A DNA stretch of 64,000 nucleotides from Treponema sp. (GCA_017617145.1 JAFZWX010000200.1:10846-74845), one strand, 5' to 3'. Shown: positions 49,825-59,075, counted from the stretch's first letter. Notes: generated by a model from the letters alone, not told the origin. Translations and numbers: made by a program.

Positions 49825-51075
49825 GTGATTTTTTTACGTAAAAAGCATCATTTTTTTATCCATTCTCTTTTTGCTGCCTTACTTCTTTTTTCCTGTGGTA
49901 CAACTAAGGTTGAAACACCAGAACCAATTCCTGAAGAAACAGAAATTTCCGAATCAGAAGAAGTTACTGAAGTTAAGGAAATTACAATTGACGAAGAAGA
50001 CGACGGAACAATCTCTCTGCTTTTTGCTGGAGACATTATGGCTCACAGCGTAAACTATGCAATTTCGGATTATCCAAAAATCTGGCGCGACGTAAAATAT
50101 ATTATTGAACCAGCTGATCTTGCTTTTGGGAATATTGAAGCTCCTGTTGATGACACCCAAAGACCACACACCTGGCCAAACTTCAATATGCCGCAAGCGT
50201 ACATAGAAGCTGCAATTGATGCCGGCTTTGATGTTTTTTCGTTGTGCAACAATCATACAAATGACCAGGGCTTGAACGGAATTAAAGAAACTGTAAAAAC
50301 AACAGAAAGGCTTATTGAACGCTCTAAGACTCGTGGTGAAAACATTTATTTTTCGGGACTTAAGGATGGCAAAAAGGCTGATCTTACTTATAATCTTATA
50401 GAAAAAAAAGACTGGAAGATTTTGTTTTTACCTGTTACAGAAATTTTGAATCAGCCGTCGTATTCCGATTATATAAACTATATAGAAAATTCTGATGCTG
50501 CACGAAATGCGTTTATAAAAAAAGTAAAGGAGCTTCGTGAACAAAATCCTTGTGATTTATTTGTAATTTCGGTACATGCCAACGAGGTTGAATATACACG
50601 CACAATTCCAGATTCGCGCGATTCTTATTACATGCAGCTGCTCAATGCCGGGGCCGATATTGTGTGGTCAAATCACGCACACATTATTAAAGACCGCAAA
50701 TATATTTTTTACCACGAAACGAATTCTCAAAAAGTTATTATGTTTGCAAACGGAAACACAATCAGCGGACAGAGAACAGAACCTCAACTGACTTCTACAA
50801 ATCCTATTGGCGAGCGCGATAACACAGGGGATGGTTTAATGGTAAAACTTACATTTAAAAAACAGGAAAACGGAAACCCACCTACTCTAGTTAATTCAGA
50901 AAACTTTTTTGTAACAACATATATAAATACTGCAAGCGAATATGTAGTAAAGCCACTTACCCAGGATTTTATTGATTACCTTTGGGATGTTCCACGTTCG
51001 AACTGGGCAAAATACATAAAGCGCCGCATTGAAATAAATAATAAATACACAAAGGATTATATTGTATGGCAATAG
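49825..51075 (+). CDS. CapA-family lipoprotein (poly-gamma-glutamate synthesis-like, metallophosphatase fold)
   Basis: A 416-residue protein beginning at a GTG (V-I-F-L-R-K-K...), with a lipobox LLLFSC near residue 23, then an acidic linker (PEPIPEETEISESEEVTEV). The CapA domain follows: SLLFAGDIMAHSVNYAI, AFGNIEAPVDD, FDVFSLCNNHTNDQG and SVHANEVEY. These are the metal-site blocks of the CapA fold. The frame is open upstream to a TTG at 49723, but that part encodes hairpin DNA and is not credible as protein. The stop overlaps the helicase start by 10 bases. CapA roles range from capsule to glycan export; here unknown. Confidence 0.8.
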   Translation: MIFLRKKHHFFIHSLFAALLLFSCGTTKVETPEPIPEETEISESEEVTEVKEITIDEEDDGTISLLFAGDIMAHSVNYAISDYPKIWRDVKYIIEPADLAFGNIEAPVDDTQRPHTWPNFNMPQAYIEAAIDAGFDVFSLCNNHTNDQGLNGIKETVKTTERLIERSKTRGENIYFSGLKDGKKADLTYNLIEKKDWKILFLPVTEILNQPSYSDYINYIENSDAARNAFIKKVKELREQNPCDLFVISVHANEVEYTRTIPDSRDSYYMQLLNAGADIVWSNHAHIIKDRKYIFYHETNSQKVIMFANGNTISGQRTEPQLTSTNPIGERDNTGDGLMVKLTFKKQENGNPPTLVNSENFFVTTYINTASEYVVKPLTQDFIDYLWDVPRSNWAKYIKRRIEINNKYTKDYIVWQ

Positions 51076-53726
51076 ATTATAAGTCACTGCCTGTTTATGA
51101 ACAGAAACAAAAAATACTCGACTGCATGGAAAATAATAAAGTTGTAATTGTAGAAAGTCCAACAGGTTCGGGTAAAACAACACAGATTCCTGTTATTTTG
51201 TATGAAGCAGGTTATGCAACAAACGGAATGATAGCCGTTACACAGCCAAGACGAATTGCTGCTTTGAGTGTTAGTGAATTTATTGCAAAGCAGATGAATA
51301 CACCATACCTGGGACTCGTCGGTTACAAAATGCGTTTTGAAGATAACACCGGTCCAGACACACGCATAAAAATTATGACCGATGGAATACTGCTTCAGGA
51401 AATGAAGCTTGACCCGTGGCTTAGCAAATACAGTGTTGTAATGGTAGATGAAGCACATGAACGAAGCTTGAATATCGATTTTATTCTGGGACTTCTAAAA
51501 CGTGTTCTTGCAGAGCGCTCGGACTTTCATGTAATTGTTTCTTCTGCAACTATGAATACTCAGGCATTCAGCGAATATTTTGACGGTGCGCCTATAGTTT
51601 CAATAGACACAATAACGTACCCGGTTAGTGTAATTTATGACCCTATTCAAGGCGGAGCAACAACTTCAACAGAGGCTGGCTGCGACATTCTTTTGAGTAA
51701 GATTTGTGCAACTGTAGACCGCGTCCTGGATAACGATGAAGGAAGTGACATAAACGGCGGAATCCTTATTTTTCTTCCTGGTGAAAAAATTATTAAGGAT
51801 TGTGTTGAACGGCTTCTTCATTGCCCTTTTAGCAGGCATTTACATATTATGCCTTTATACGGTCGTCTTGCTAAAGAAGAACAGGAACGTGTTTTTGAAG
51901 ACCCTCCTGCCGGAAAGAAAAAGGTAGTAGTTACAACTAACATTGCCGAAACCTCTGTTACAATTCACGACATTACAACTGTTATTGATTCAGGTCTTGC
52001 AAAGCTTAACTTTTACAGCCCGCGTACCTTTACTTCAAGCTTAAATGAAACTCCAGTTTCTAAGGCAAGCTGTAATCAGCGAAAAGGTCGTGCCGGTCGT
52101 ACACATGAAGGAACCTGCTACCGTCTTTACAGCCGCAAAGATTTTGAAGCACGACCACTGTACACAACAGAAGAAATCTACCGAACCGATTTAAGTGAAG
52201 TTGTTCTTCGCATGGCAGAACTTGGCATTACTGATTTTTATAATTTTGATTTTATTGCTTCTCCTGGACGAGAAGGCATTATTGGTGCAGTAGATACTCT
52301 TCATATGCTTGGTGCTTTAGACGATGACAACACTCTTTCGGCAATCGGTAAAATGATGGTAATATTCCCGCTTGAACCGCGCATCAGCCGAATAATTGTT
52401 GAATCTATAATGCGGTTCCCTGATGTTATTGAAAAAACACTTATTGCAGCTGCATTTCTTAGTGCAAACTCTCCTTTTATTCTACCACCTAATGAAGAAA
52501 TGGAAGCACGCAAAGCACATCACCGTTTCCGCGATATGCAGGGAGATTTTGGAACTTACATAAATCTTTTCCGCGCATACAAAGACACTGACAACCGCGA
52601 AAAGTTCTGCAAAAAAAATTATCTTGATGAACGCGTAATGGCCGAAATTGACAACATTAAATGGCAGCTTGGAGAAATTGTAGGCGAAAAGCTTGGGCTT
52701 CCTATTGTAGAAAATGGCGGAAACATGAGCGACTATCTTTGCTGTATTGCTGCGGGTATGATTCAGTTTGTATGTATACGCACCGGACGCGAAAATTACC
52801 GTTCTCTTACAGCAGACCATATATGCATTCATCCGGGCTCTGTAATGTTCAGACAAGATCCTCTTTTTATTGTTGCCGGTGAAATTGTCCGAACCAGCCG
52901 AATTTTTGCAATGAGCGTTTCACCACTTACAAAACCAATGCTTGATATTATTAATCCAAAGCTGTTTGAAAGACTGAAGGCTTGTAAAACTACAATAAAA
53001 GAAGAAGACATGTCATTATCGGGCAAAACTGTGTCATTGTCGGTCAAAACTGTGTCATTGTCGGGCTTGACCCGACAATCTAAAAAGAAAGATTCCCGTG
53101 TCAAGCACGGGAATGACATTGGTCGTTCTGGGAATGACATTGGTCGTTCTGGGAATGACATTTCTCAGACCGATGCCCTTTCTCTTGGCGACTTTGTTTT
53201 TGAAACTGTAAAAATCAAGGGAAAGAAAACAGCAATTCTTCCATTGGAATATTTAACACTTGCAGTAAAAACCGAAAAGGACAAGAACAAGCTTAATGCC
53301 TGTGCAAATCTTCGAGGCCAGATAAAAATCAATAATTACGGTCCTCTTATGGATGGCGAAAAAATGGGTACGATCATTAATGCTGTCCAGAATCTTGATC
53401 TTATGCCTTTGTCCGAAAAACGCTGGAGCCGTAAACTGAACGCAAACATTTATGATCCGGTTGGAAAAGAGAGCCTTGTAGATTCCCTTGACTGGATTAT
53501 GCACACTGCAATTGCAAAACAAAAAAATAAGGAATGCGGTTTTATTACCCTTTACAACGACGGCAGCGGCAACTACTGGTATAAAGTAACAAGAGGCTTT
53601 AATACAGCCCTTACAGAATCACATCACAGTCTTGAAACTCTTATTGAAGAAAATGTTGAATTTACACATGAAGAAGAACAGAAGATTAATGGTGTTTTGG
53701 CACTAGTGAATAAGTTGTATGAGTAA
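51066..53726 (+). CDS. DEAH-box RNA helicase, HrpA/HrpB-like, with in-frame repeat insertion
   Basis: An 886-residue helicase. Walker A is SPTGSGKTTQ (31-40) and the DEAH box is residues 128-131 in VMVDEAHERSLNI. SSATM is motif III and QRKGRAGRTHEGTCYRLY motif VI; an HA2-like domain and a C-terminal OB-fold-like domain follow. It is shorter than E. coli HrpA and close to HrpB in length. Residues about 649-699 (TVSLSVKTVSLSGLTRQS and GNDIGRSGNDIGRSGND) are encoded by repeat DNA at 53012-53161 and do not belong to the family. The reading frame continues intact after it. It is translationally coupled to the CapA-like gene. Confidence 0.9.
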   Translation: MAIDYKSLPVYEQKQKILDCMENNKVVIVESPTGSGKTTQIPVILYEAGYATNGMIAVTQPRRIAALSVSEFIAKQMNTPYLGLVGYKMRFEDNTGPDTRIKIMTDGILLQEMKLDPWLSKYSVVMVDEAHERSLNIDFILGLLKRVLAERSDFHVIVSSATMNTQAFSEYFDGAPIVSIDTITYPVSVIYDPIQGGATTSTEAGCDILLSKICATVDRVLDNDEGSDINGGILIFLPGEKIIKDCVERLLHCPFSRHLHIMPLYGRLAKEEQERVFEDPPAGKKKVVVTTNIAETSVTIHDITTVIDSGLAKLNFYSPRTFTSSLNETPVSKASCNQRKGRAGRTHEGTCYRLYSRKDFEARPLYTTEEIYRTDLSEVVLRMAELGITDFYNFDFIASPGREGIIGAVDTLHMLGALDDDNTLSAIGKMMVIFPLEPRISRIIVESIMRFPDVIEKTLIAAAFLSANSPFILPPNEEMEARKAHHRFRDMQGDFGTYINLFRAYKDTDNREKFCKKNYLDERVMAEIDNIKWQLGEIVGEKLGLPIVENGGNMSDYLCCIAAGMIQFVCIRTGRENYRSLTADHICIHPGSVMFRQDPLFIVAGEIVRTSRIFAMSVSPLTKPMLDIINPKLFERLKACKTTIKEEDMSLSGKTVSLSVKTVSLSGLTRQSKKKDSRVKHGNDIGRSGNDIGRSGNDISQTDALSLGDFVFETVKIKGKKTAILPLEYLTLAVKTEKDKNKLNACANLRGQIKINNYGPLMDGEKMGTIINAVQNLDLMPLSEKRWSRKLNANIYDPVGKESLVDSLDWIMHTAIAKQKNKECGFITLYNDGSGNYWYKVTRGFNTALTESHHSLETLIEENVEFTHEEEQKINGVLALVNKLYE
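53012..53161. repeat. 150-bp in-frame palindromic repeat block inside the helicase gene
   Basis: Order of parts: two 21-bp partial units (53012-53032, 53033-53053), a full 28-bp palindrome (53054-53081, GTCATTGTCGGGC...AATCT), an 8-base spacer, an opposing palindrome (53090-53117, AGATTCCCGTG...AATGAC), then 21-bp units (GGGAATGACATTGGTCGTTC plus T) at 53109-53129 and 53130-53150 and a partial one to 53161. The total is 150 bases, 50 codons, and each tandem unit is 7 codons, so growth or loss of units keeps the frame. Confidence 0.9.
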
Positions 53727-53727
53727 A

Positions 53728-55203
53728 CTACTTAGCGTCAGAACTTTCATCCTCTTCAATTCCCAGCAGCTTTTGAGCACGAGTCTTATTCGAACTGCTT
53801 TTCTTTTCGTTAGCAATTGTATTAACATAGGCTTCAAGCGAAGAAGATTTTTTCTGCTTGTACATATCTAGTCCAAGCGAAATTGTTGTTGAATCTTTTG
53901 ACTGCAAATATAAAGCGGCAACCTCGTCATAAGAACTCTTGTAATTTTTTACCATTTCTTTTGCAATAGCATAACGCAAATCTTTACGCTTATCATCTGT
54001 TGCAACAGATTTAGCAAGTTCAATAACTTCATTTTCACCCGCATGATCTTCTTTCAGCAAAACCTCAACAATTTTCTTTTTAGTTCCATCGGCAACCTTT
54101 TTGTCTTGAAGCTGTGCAATCAAAAAATCATTACCTTCATTTGTATTTAAAGCTGCTATCGAAGTATAACTGTCTTCTTTAATTACCTTTTCTGAATCAT
54201 TCTTTGCACGATAAATCAAATAAGGTATTGCATCTTTTATGTCACATTCTTTTACAGTTCTAATTGCTTCTTGTCTTACTCTCCAGTGTTCATCGCGGAT
54301 TCCCTGTATTATTGTTGCTTTTGCTTCTACAACATCTGGAAAATGACTCAAGCCTTTAATAACATATTGACGCAGGTTCGGATCTGTTTCATCAAAATGT
54401 TCAACAAGTACAGGAACAGATTTTTCAACTTCCATAAGTCCTAAACTCTCGGCAGCATACATACGAACAAAAGCATTCTCATCATCATTGTTCAAAATAT
54501 CAACGAGCTTGTCCCAGGTTTCGACAGCATGCATTTTTCCGCAGTTTCGCATAAGAGTTTGTCGCTGAGCATCACTTAAATCATCGCGTTCAAGATACTC
54601 AACAAGAAACATAGCTTCTTCCGGACCACCAATATCGCCAAGAGTTGCAATTGCATCATTAAAATAATTTTCGTTTTCGCTTTCTACAAGTGTAATTACA
54701 GCAGGAATTGCAGCAGTAGTTTTAACGGCACTTACATATTGAAAGGTTGCTTTTACAACAGCATTGCTTTCATCATAAGGATCATTTAAAAGATCAACTG
54801 CATAATCTTCAAGGCAAGGATCTTCTGCCTTGGTAAAATATTTTAAGACCTTTTCTTTTATCGTAGAATTTTTTGTTACTTGAAAAAGGTCATATATTTC
54901 TTCGGTAAAACGAGGATCATCATTTTTTAAGAGCGTGTCCAAAAGCGTAGAAATTTCAGAAGGAAGCCCATAGCGGATTGTGTTGCGATTGTTTTCTTCG
55001 TCCTGCGGGGTTTCATCTTTTTCGGCAGCAGCTGCGGCTTTTTCCTGGTCAATTGGAAGTGGACGTTTGGCAGCAGGAACTTCTGCATAACCGCCTTTAG
55101 AAGCAACTACGGTTGGGGTGTCGTCGTCAGAGGAGTCGGTGTCCTGGGCAAAAGAGACACTAATTATAGATAAAATCATTATAAATAAAATCAGTTTTTT
55201 CAT
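53728..55203 (-). CDS. Secreted HEAT-repeat protein
   Basis: A 491-residue protein with a signal peptide (KKLILFIMILSIISVSFA). An acidic linker comes next, then HEAT/PBS-lyase-like helical repeats over about residues 75-460 (AIPAVITLVESENENYFNDAIATLGDIG; SVPVLVEHFDETDPNLRQYVIKGLSHFPDV; HWRVRQEAIRTVKECDIKDAIPYL). I moved the start from 55305 to ATG 55203: AAGGGGTG precedes it and the signal peptide follows at once. The 34 upstream residues include VVEPVETI, the translation of the repeat at 55224. It converges with the helicase gene with one base between the stops. Probably a periplasmic scaffold. Confidence 0.82.
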   Translation of the reverse strand: MKKLILFIMILSIISVSFAQDTDSSDDDTPTVVASKGGYAEVPAAKRPLPIDQEKAAAAAEKDETPQDEENNRNTIRYGLPSEISTLLDTLLKNDDPRFTEEIYDLFQVTKNSTIKEKVLKYFTKAEDPCLEDYAVDLLNDPYDESNAVVKATFQYVSAVKTTAAIPAVITLVESENENYFNDAIATLGDIGGPEEAMFLVEYLERDDLSDAQRQTLMRNCGKMHAVETWDKLVDILNNDDENAFVRMYAAESLGLMEVEKSVPVLVEHFDETDPNLRQYVIKGLSHFPDVVEAKATIIQGIRDEHWRVRQEAIRTVKECDIKDAIPYLIYRAKNDSEKVIKEDSYTSIAALNTNEGNDFLIAQLQDKKVADGTKKKIVEVLLKEDHAGENEVIELAKSVATDDKRKDLRYAIAKEMVKNYKSSYDEVAALYLQSKDSTTISLGLDMYKQKKSSSLEAYVNTIANEKKSSSNKTRAQKLLGIEEDESSDAK

Positions 55204-55223
55204 ATAACACCCCTTCTTATCGA

Positions 55224-55244
55224 TGGTTTCGACAGGCTCAACCA
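55224..55244. repeat. Short interspersed repeat overlapping the tgt stop
   Basis: The 21-bp sequence TGGTTTCGACAGGCTCAACC plus A, with TGGTT/AACCA ends able to pair. I recognise the same string, translated as VEPVET or STSSTT, from many unrelated bacterial genomes. Read on minus, GGT TGA inside it forms the last codon and stop of tgt. Confidence 0.65.
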
Positions 55245-56374
55245 CCGATTCCTTCCTTGAACCTTTCCAAAAAATCCTTTTTATACTGCTCAAAACGGTC
55301 TTCATTTATTGCAGCTCGTATTTCGTACATCATATTCTGCAAAAAATACAGGTTATGATACGATGCAAGAATGCAACTAAGGATTTCCTGTTCCTTAAAC
55401 AGATGTCTTAAATAACTTCGGGAATAAGTTCGGCAAACTTTACAATTACATTCAGGGTCTACAGGTCCAAAATCGTGTGTAAAACGCTCCTGCTTTATAG
55501 AAAGATTTCCGTGATGTGTAAAATAAGAACCGTTACGTGCGTTTCTTGTTGGAAGCACGCAGTCAAACATATCAACTCCAGCGGCTACTGCATCAAGAAT
55601 ATATTCAGGAGTTCCAATTCCCATAACGTACTTTGGTTTTTCTTCCGGTAAAAAGCCACAGGTATAATTCATAAAATGAACAAACTCTTCATGCGGCTCC
55701 CCAACACTCAAACCACCGATTGCAATACCTGGCATATCAAGTGAACTTACAAACTCGGCACTCTGTTTACGAAGATCTTCTGAAAAATGACCTTGAACAA
55801 TAGGAAAAAGAAGTCCCTTATACCCCTGCTCCACTGCACTTTCCCATTCTTTTTTTGCACGAATAAGCCAGTCACTTGTTATACGCAGAGCCTTTTCAGC
55901 AGCCTTCCTTGGTTCATCGTAGCCGGTACAAACATCAAGCTGCATCTGAATATCGGAATTAAATTTTACCTGAGTCTGCACAACATTTTCCGGTGTAAAC
56001 ATATGATAGCTCCCGTCTATGTTGCTCTGAAACTTTACACCTTCATCTGTAATTTTACGAAGCTTGCTTAAGGAAAAAACCTGAAAACCACCGGAATCTG
56101 TCAAGAAGTTGTGATCCCATTTTGAAAAACCGTGAAGTCCGCCTGCTTCTTGAATTAAGTCTGCTCCCGGGCGCAAAAAAAGATGATATGTATTTGCCAG
56201 AATGATTTCAAATTCAATTTCGCGTAAAAAATCATTTGGCATTGCCTTTACAGTTGCATTTGTTCCAACAGGCATAAAAACTGGAGTTTGAACATCGCCA
56301 TGAGGAAGATGAAGCACACCTGTACGCGCTTTACCGTCTGAAGAAGAATGTTTTATATCAAAAATATTCATCAT
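55238..56374 (-). CDS. tgt: tRNA-guanine transglycosylase
   Basis: A 378-residue enzyme that swaps guanine-34 for preQ1 in tRNAs with GUN anticodons, on the way to queuosine. The catalytic Asp region reads LTDSGGFQVFSL, and GGLSVGEPHEEF and GIGTPEYIL are substrate elements. The zinc site is CNCKVCRTYSRSYLRHLF. The start is ATG 56374, with GAAGG six bases upstream; a GTG at 56380 overlaps that site. The stop codon is provided by the repeat at 55224. It lies 38 bases after lptG. Confidence 0.96.
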   Translation of the reverse strand: MMNIFDIKHSSSDGKARTGVLHLPHGDVQTPVFMPVGTNATVKAMPNDFLREIEFEIILANTYHLFLRPGADLIQEAGGLHGFSKWDHNFLTDSGGFQVFSLSKLRKITDEGVKFQSNIDGSYHMFTPENVVQTQVKFNSDIQMQLDVCTGYDEPRKAAEKALRITSDWLIRAKKEWESAVEQGYKGLLFPIVQGHFSEDLRKQSAEFVSSLDMPGIAIGGLSVGEPHEEFVHFMNYTCGFLPEEKPKYVMGIGTPEYILDAVAAGVDMFDCVLPTRNARNGSYFTHHGNLSIKQERFTHDFGPVDPECNCKVCRTYSRSYLRHLFKEQEILSCILASYHNLYFLQNMMYEIRAAINEDRFEQYKKDFLERFKEGIGG

Positions 56375-56412
56375 TTGCACCCTTCGAGAGCCTCAGTGCC
56401 CCCATTCTTTCC

Positions 56413-57489
56413 TTATGTCCTGCTGAACTTCAGTAAAAAGCCCGCTATAAAAATAAACACAATATCAGGCAGCCAGGCACCCATAAAAGGAGTTATTATA
56501 CCTGTTTTTGCCAGAACCATTGTGACCATCTGGAATACATAAAAGAAAACAACTGCAGTAATAGAAAGTGACAAACTTATTAAAAGAACATTTTTACGGG
56601 TTTTTCCAGTAAGTCCAACCGCAAGAAAAGCCGCAATAAAAAGAATAAACGGAAATGCAAATTTTTTGTAATAAACCGAAAGCGGTTCGTTGTAAGGAAG
56701 GCCAGCTTTTTTAAGATGGTTTATATAAATTTTAGCATCTGCAGCATTTACACTTGAAACATCTACAGTTGTTTTTCTAAATATTTCATAACTTTCAGTT
56801 AATAAAGAAGTGAAATTGTCTGTCACCGGCGTTTTTACGAGTACACCATCTCTATTTTCAAATTGAACAGCATCCTGTAATTCCCATACAAGTTTTTCTT
56901 CATTCCATAGTGCTTCATCTGCATGAATAATTGCTTCAAGATTTTTACCATCATCACGGAAAACAAAAAAAACATTTTCCAGACGTTTTGCAGCATCGCG
57001 ATAACGACGTGCCTTATAAATAATTTTTGCAGAATCAGAAAGAACTACAATATTATCATTATTTGCAGATTCTACTTCGTTCAACAGGATTTTCTGCAAG
57101 GTAGTCTTCTTTTCCATATCCGATACAACAAATTTGTCTTCAAGGAAAAACATACCATAAGAAAGTATAATAGCAAAAATAAAAACTGGCAGCACAAATT
57201 GAAACAAAGAAACCCCAGAGGCAAAAATCGCTTCCATTTCATTTTTTGCATAAAGATCGCTCAAAACATAAGTTACCGTAAAAAGAAATGCAATTGGTCC
57301 TGCATACCATATTGTTTTAGAAATATAATAATACATTACCCGTAGTACTTCTTTTGCAGGAGCATTCATTTCAAGATACTTTGAAATATTCATGAACAAA
57401 TCTACAAGATTAAGAATAAGTGCTATAAAAAGAAGAGAAACAAACCAGAATGGAATTATCTTTTTAAGAATATATCCAACAAACTTCAT
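56413..57489 (-). CDS. lptG: LptG-like permease (YjgP/YjgQ family)
   Basis: A 358-residue inner-membrane protein. Three segments lie at the N-terminus (about 10-40, 55-80, 95-120), then a periplasmic beta-jellyroll domain (about 125-265; NDNIVVLSDSAKIIYKARRYRD), then three segments at the C-terminus. With LptF it forms the membrane part of an LptB2FG-type exporter. The lptB and lptC genes are not in the window. It lies 13 bases after lptF. Confidence 0.85.
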   Translation of the reverse strand: MKFVGYILKKIIPFWFVSLLFIALILNLVDLFMNISKYLEMNAPAKEVLRVMYYYISKTIWYAGPIAFLFTVTYVLSDLYAKNEMEAIFASGVSLFQFVLPVFIFAIILSYGMFFLEDKFVVSDMEKKTTLQKILLNEVESANNDNIVVLSDSAKIIYKARRYRDAAKRLENVFFVFRDDGKNLEAIIHADEALWNEEKLVWELQDAVQFENRDGVLVKTPVTDNFTSLLTESYEIFRKTTVDVSSVNAADAKIYINHLKKAGLPYNEPLSVYYKKFAFPFILFIAAFLAVGLTGKTRKNVLLISLSLSITAVVFFYVFQMVTMVLAKTGIITPFMGAWLPDIVFIFIAGFLLKFSRT

Positions 57490-57502
57490 TTTATTCTTAT
57501 CC

Positions 57503-58642
57503 CTATTTTCGTAATAATCCTATACACAAAATGCAACCTACAACAGCCATAAGCAGATTAGGCACCCATATACAAAGGAAGGCATCAAGGTTGACACGAG
57601 TTACAAGCAGCTGCCCCGAAATCTGCATAGCCCAGTAAAGAACACAAATTATAATTCCTGTAAAGAGTCCCATTGTAAGACCATTATGCTTACCAAAAAG
57701 AAATGCAATGGAAAAAGCAAGAAAAGCAAAAAAGATTGAACCAAAAGGTATTGCAAATTTTTTATAATACTCCATCATCCAGGTATTTATACGCATCGGG
57801 TCTTCATCCGGGTCGGCCTTCATAGAAGAAATTTCTTTTTGAAGATCATAGAAGGTCATCTCCCGCGGATTTTTTCCACTACGCCCTGTTATAGTTGAAT
57901 CAAAAATATTTAAGATAGTTTTTTCTGCAGAAAGTACATCATAGTTCGAAAAATTCTGCAGATCAAAAGTTGTCATTACAGACTCAGACATATCAAGCTG
58001 CAAAAGAACACCCTGATTTTTTGCTCCGGTTAGCACAGATTCTCCTGCTACAATTACAGTTTCTTCATTTGAATCGCGCTTTGTAAAAAAAATAATATCT
58101 GAAACTTCAGAATCCTTTACATCGCCGATTACAACAGTTGAACTACCAATCTGTTTTACACTGTTTGGTTCAAGTACAACAGTAGGATTCGATCTCATAA
58201 TCTGACGGTAAAGCTGATTATATTTAATTGTTCCTAATGGCAAAAGATAATCGTTTACAAAAAATGACACAAGAGAAATTGCCATTCCAAGCACAAGAAC
58301 AGGATACAAAATTGAACGGAAACTAAAACCGGAAGCACGGAAAATAAGAATTTCATTATCACTGGCCATTCTTCCTAAACACATAAGAAAACCTACCAGA
58401 GTTGCAAAAGGAGCGGACTGTGCAATAATGGCAGGCATACTGTAAATCATGATTTTTGAAACATCAGCAAAGGGAGCTCTTTTTGAAAGCATATCTTCAC
58501 CAATTAAAAGAATCTGATTTGCAAAAAAAACAACAAACAAAAAGATAAAACAGATGAGAAAATAGTAGAACAATTCCTTGTAGAGATATTTTATTAAGAT
58601 TGCTCTTCCTAATCTGGAAGGCTTAGACGCCCGTAGACCCAA
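57503..58642 (-). CDS. lptF: LptF-like permease (YjgP/YjgQ family)
   Basis: A 379-residue partner of LptG with the same plan: AILIKYLYKELFYYFLICFIFLFVVFF as first membrane region, a periplasmic domain, then three C-terminal segments (FAIPFGSIFFAFLAFSIAFLFG). The start at TTG 58642 is my choice: GAGGAG lies nine bases upstream and the protein then begins LGLRASKPSRLGRAILI. The longer reading from 58699 runs through the dut frame and has no family features. The gene overlaps dut by 20 bases. Confidence 0.85.
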   Translation of the reverse strand: MGLRASKPSRLGRAILIKYLYKELFYYFLICFIFLFVVFFANQILLIGEDMLSKRAPFADVSKIMIYSMPAIIAQSAPFATLVGFLMCLGRMASDNEILIFRASGFSFRSILYPVLVLGMAISLVSFFVNDYLLPLGTIKYNQLYRQIMRSNPTVVLEPNSVKQIGSSTVVIGDVKDSEVSDIIFFTKRDSNEETVIVAGESVLTGAKNQGVLLQLDMSESVMTTFDLQNFSNYDVLSAEKTILNIFDSTITGRSGKNPREMTFYDLQKEISSMKADPDEDPMRINTWMMEYYKKFAIPFGSIFFAFLAFSIAFLFGKHNGLTMGLFTGIIICVLYWAMQISGQLLVTRVNLDAFLCIWVPNLLMAVVGCILCIGLLRK

Positions 58643-59063
58643 ATCCCTTTTCTCCTCTGCTCGTATTAGACAAAGAATCTGTAATTGTAAAATCGGCAAC
58701 AGTAACAGGACTCACAATTATCTGAGCAATTCGTTCACCATTATTTACTACAAAAACTTCTTTTCCAAGATTAATTAAAATAATTTTAAGCTCGCCGCGA
58801 TAATCACTGTCTATAGTTCCAGGAGTATTTAGAACAGTAATTCCATTTTTTGCAGCAAGTCCAGAACGCGGACGCACTTGAATTTCATAGCCTTTGGGAA
58901 TTTCAAAAAAAAGTCCAGTTGGAATCATTGCGAAAGAACCGGGCGCAATAGAAACAGGCTCTGTTAATAATGCGCAAACATCAGCACCTGCGGCACCTTC
59001 CGTTTTATAAGAAGGAATTTCGGCCCCTTTTTGAGCAACACATTTTATTTCGATTTTATTCAT
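58623..59063 (-). CDS. dut: dUTP pyrophosphatase
   Basis: A 146-residue trimeric dUTPase that removes dUTP and supplies dUMP. All five motifs are present: AGADVCA (I), PRSGLAAKNG (II), NTPGTIDSDYRGE (III), GERIAQIIV (IV) and RGEKGFGSTG (V). No Shine-Dalgarno sequence is visible before the ATG. It is 12 bases after the second EAL gene, so it seems to ride on that transcript. Confidence 0.97.
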   Translation of the reverse strand: MNKIEIKCVAQKGAEIPSYKTEGAAGADVCALLTEPVSIAPGSFAMIPTGLFFEIPKGYEIQVRPRSGLAAKNGITVLNTPGTIDSDYRGELKIILINLGKEVFVVNNGERIAQIIVSPVTVADFTITDSLSNTSRGEKGFGSTGV

Positions 59064-59075
59064 ACTATTAATATA

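Noticed and set aside
52829..53161. Minus-strand open frame with MSFPERPMSFPERP and LTRES repeats.
   Set aside because: It is the antisense reading of the repeat block in the helicase gene; the sense frame has a full set of helicase motifs.
53012..53161. Regular 21- and 28-bp repeats considered as a CRISPR array.
   Set aside because: There are no unique spacers of constant length, units differ in type and orientation, and no cas gene is nearby.
55204..55305. Longer N-terminus for the HEAT-repeat protein (34 residues).
   Set aside because: It overlaps tgt, encodes the VEPVETI repeat, and would bury a clean signal peptide that has its own ribosome-binding site.
58643..58699. LptF start at ATG 58699.
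   Set aside because: The 19 added residues are the off-frame reading of the conserved dut motif V region and match nothing in LptF.
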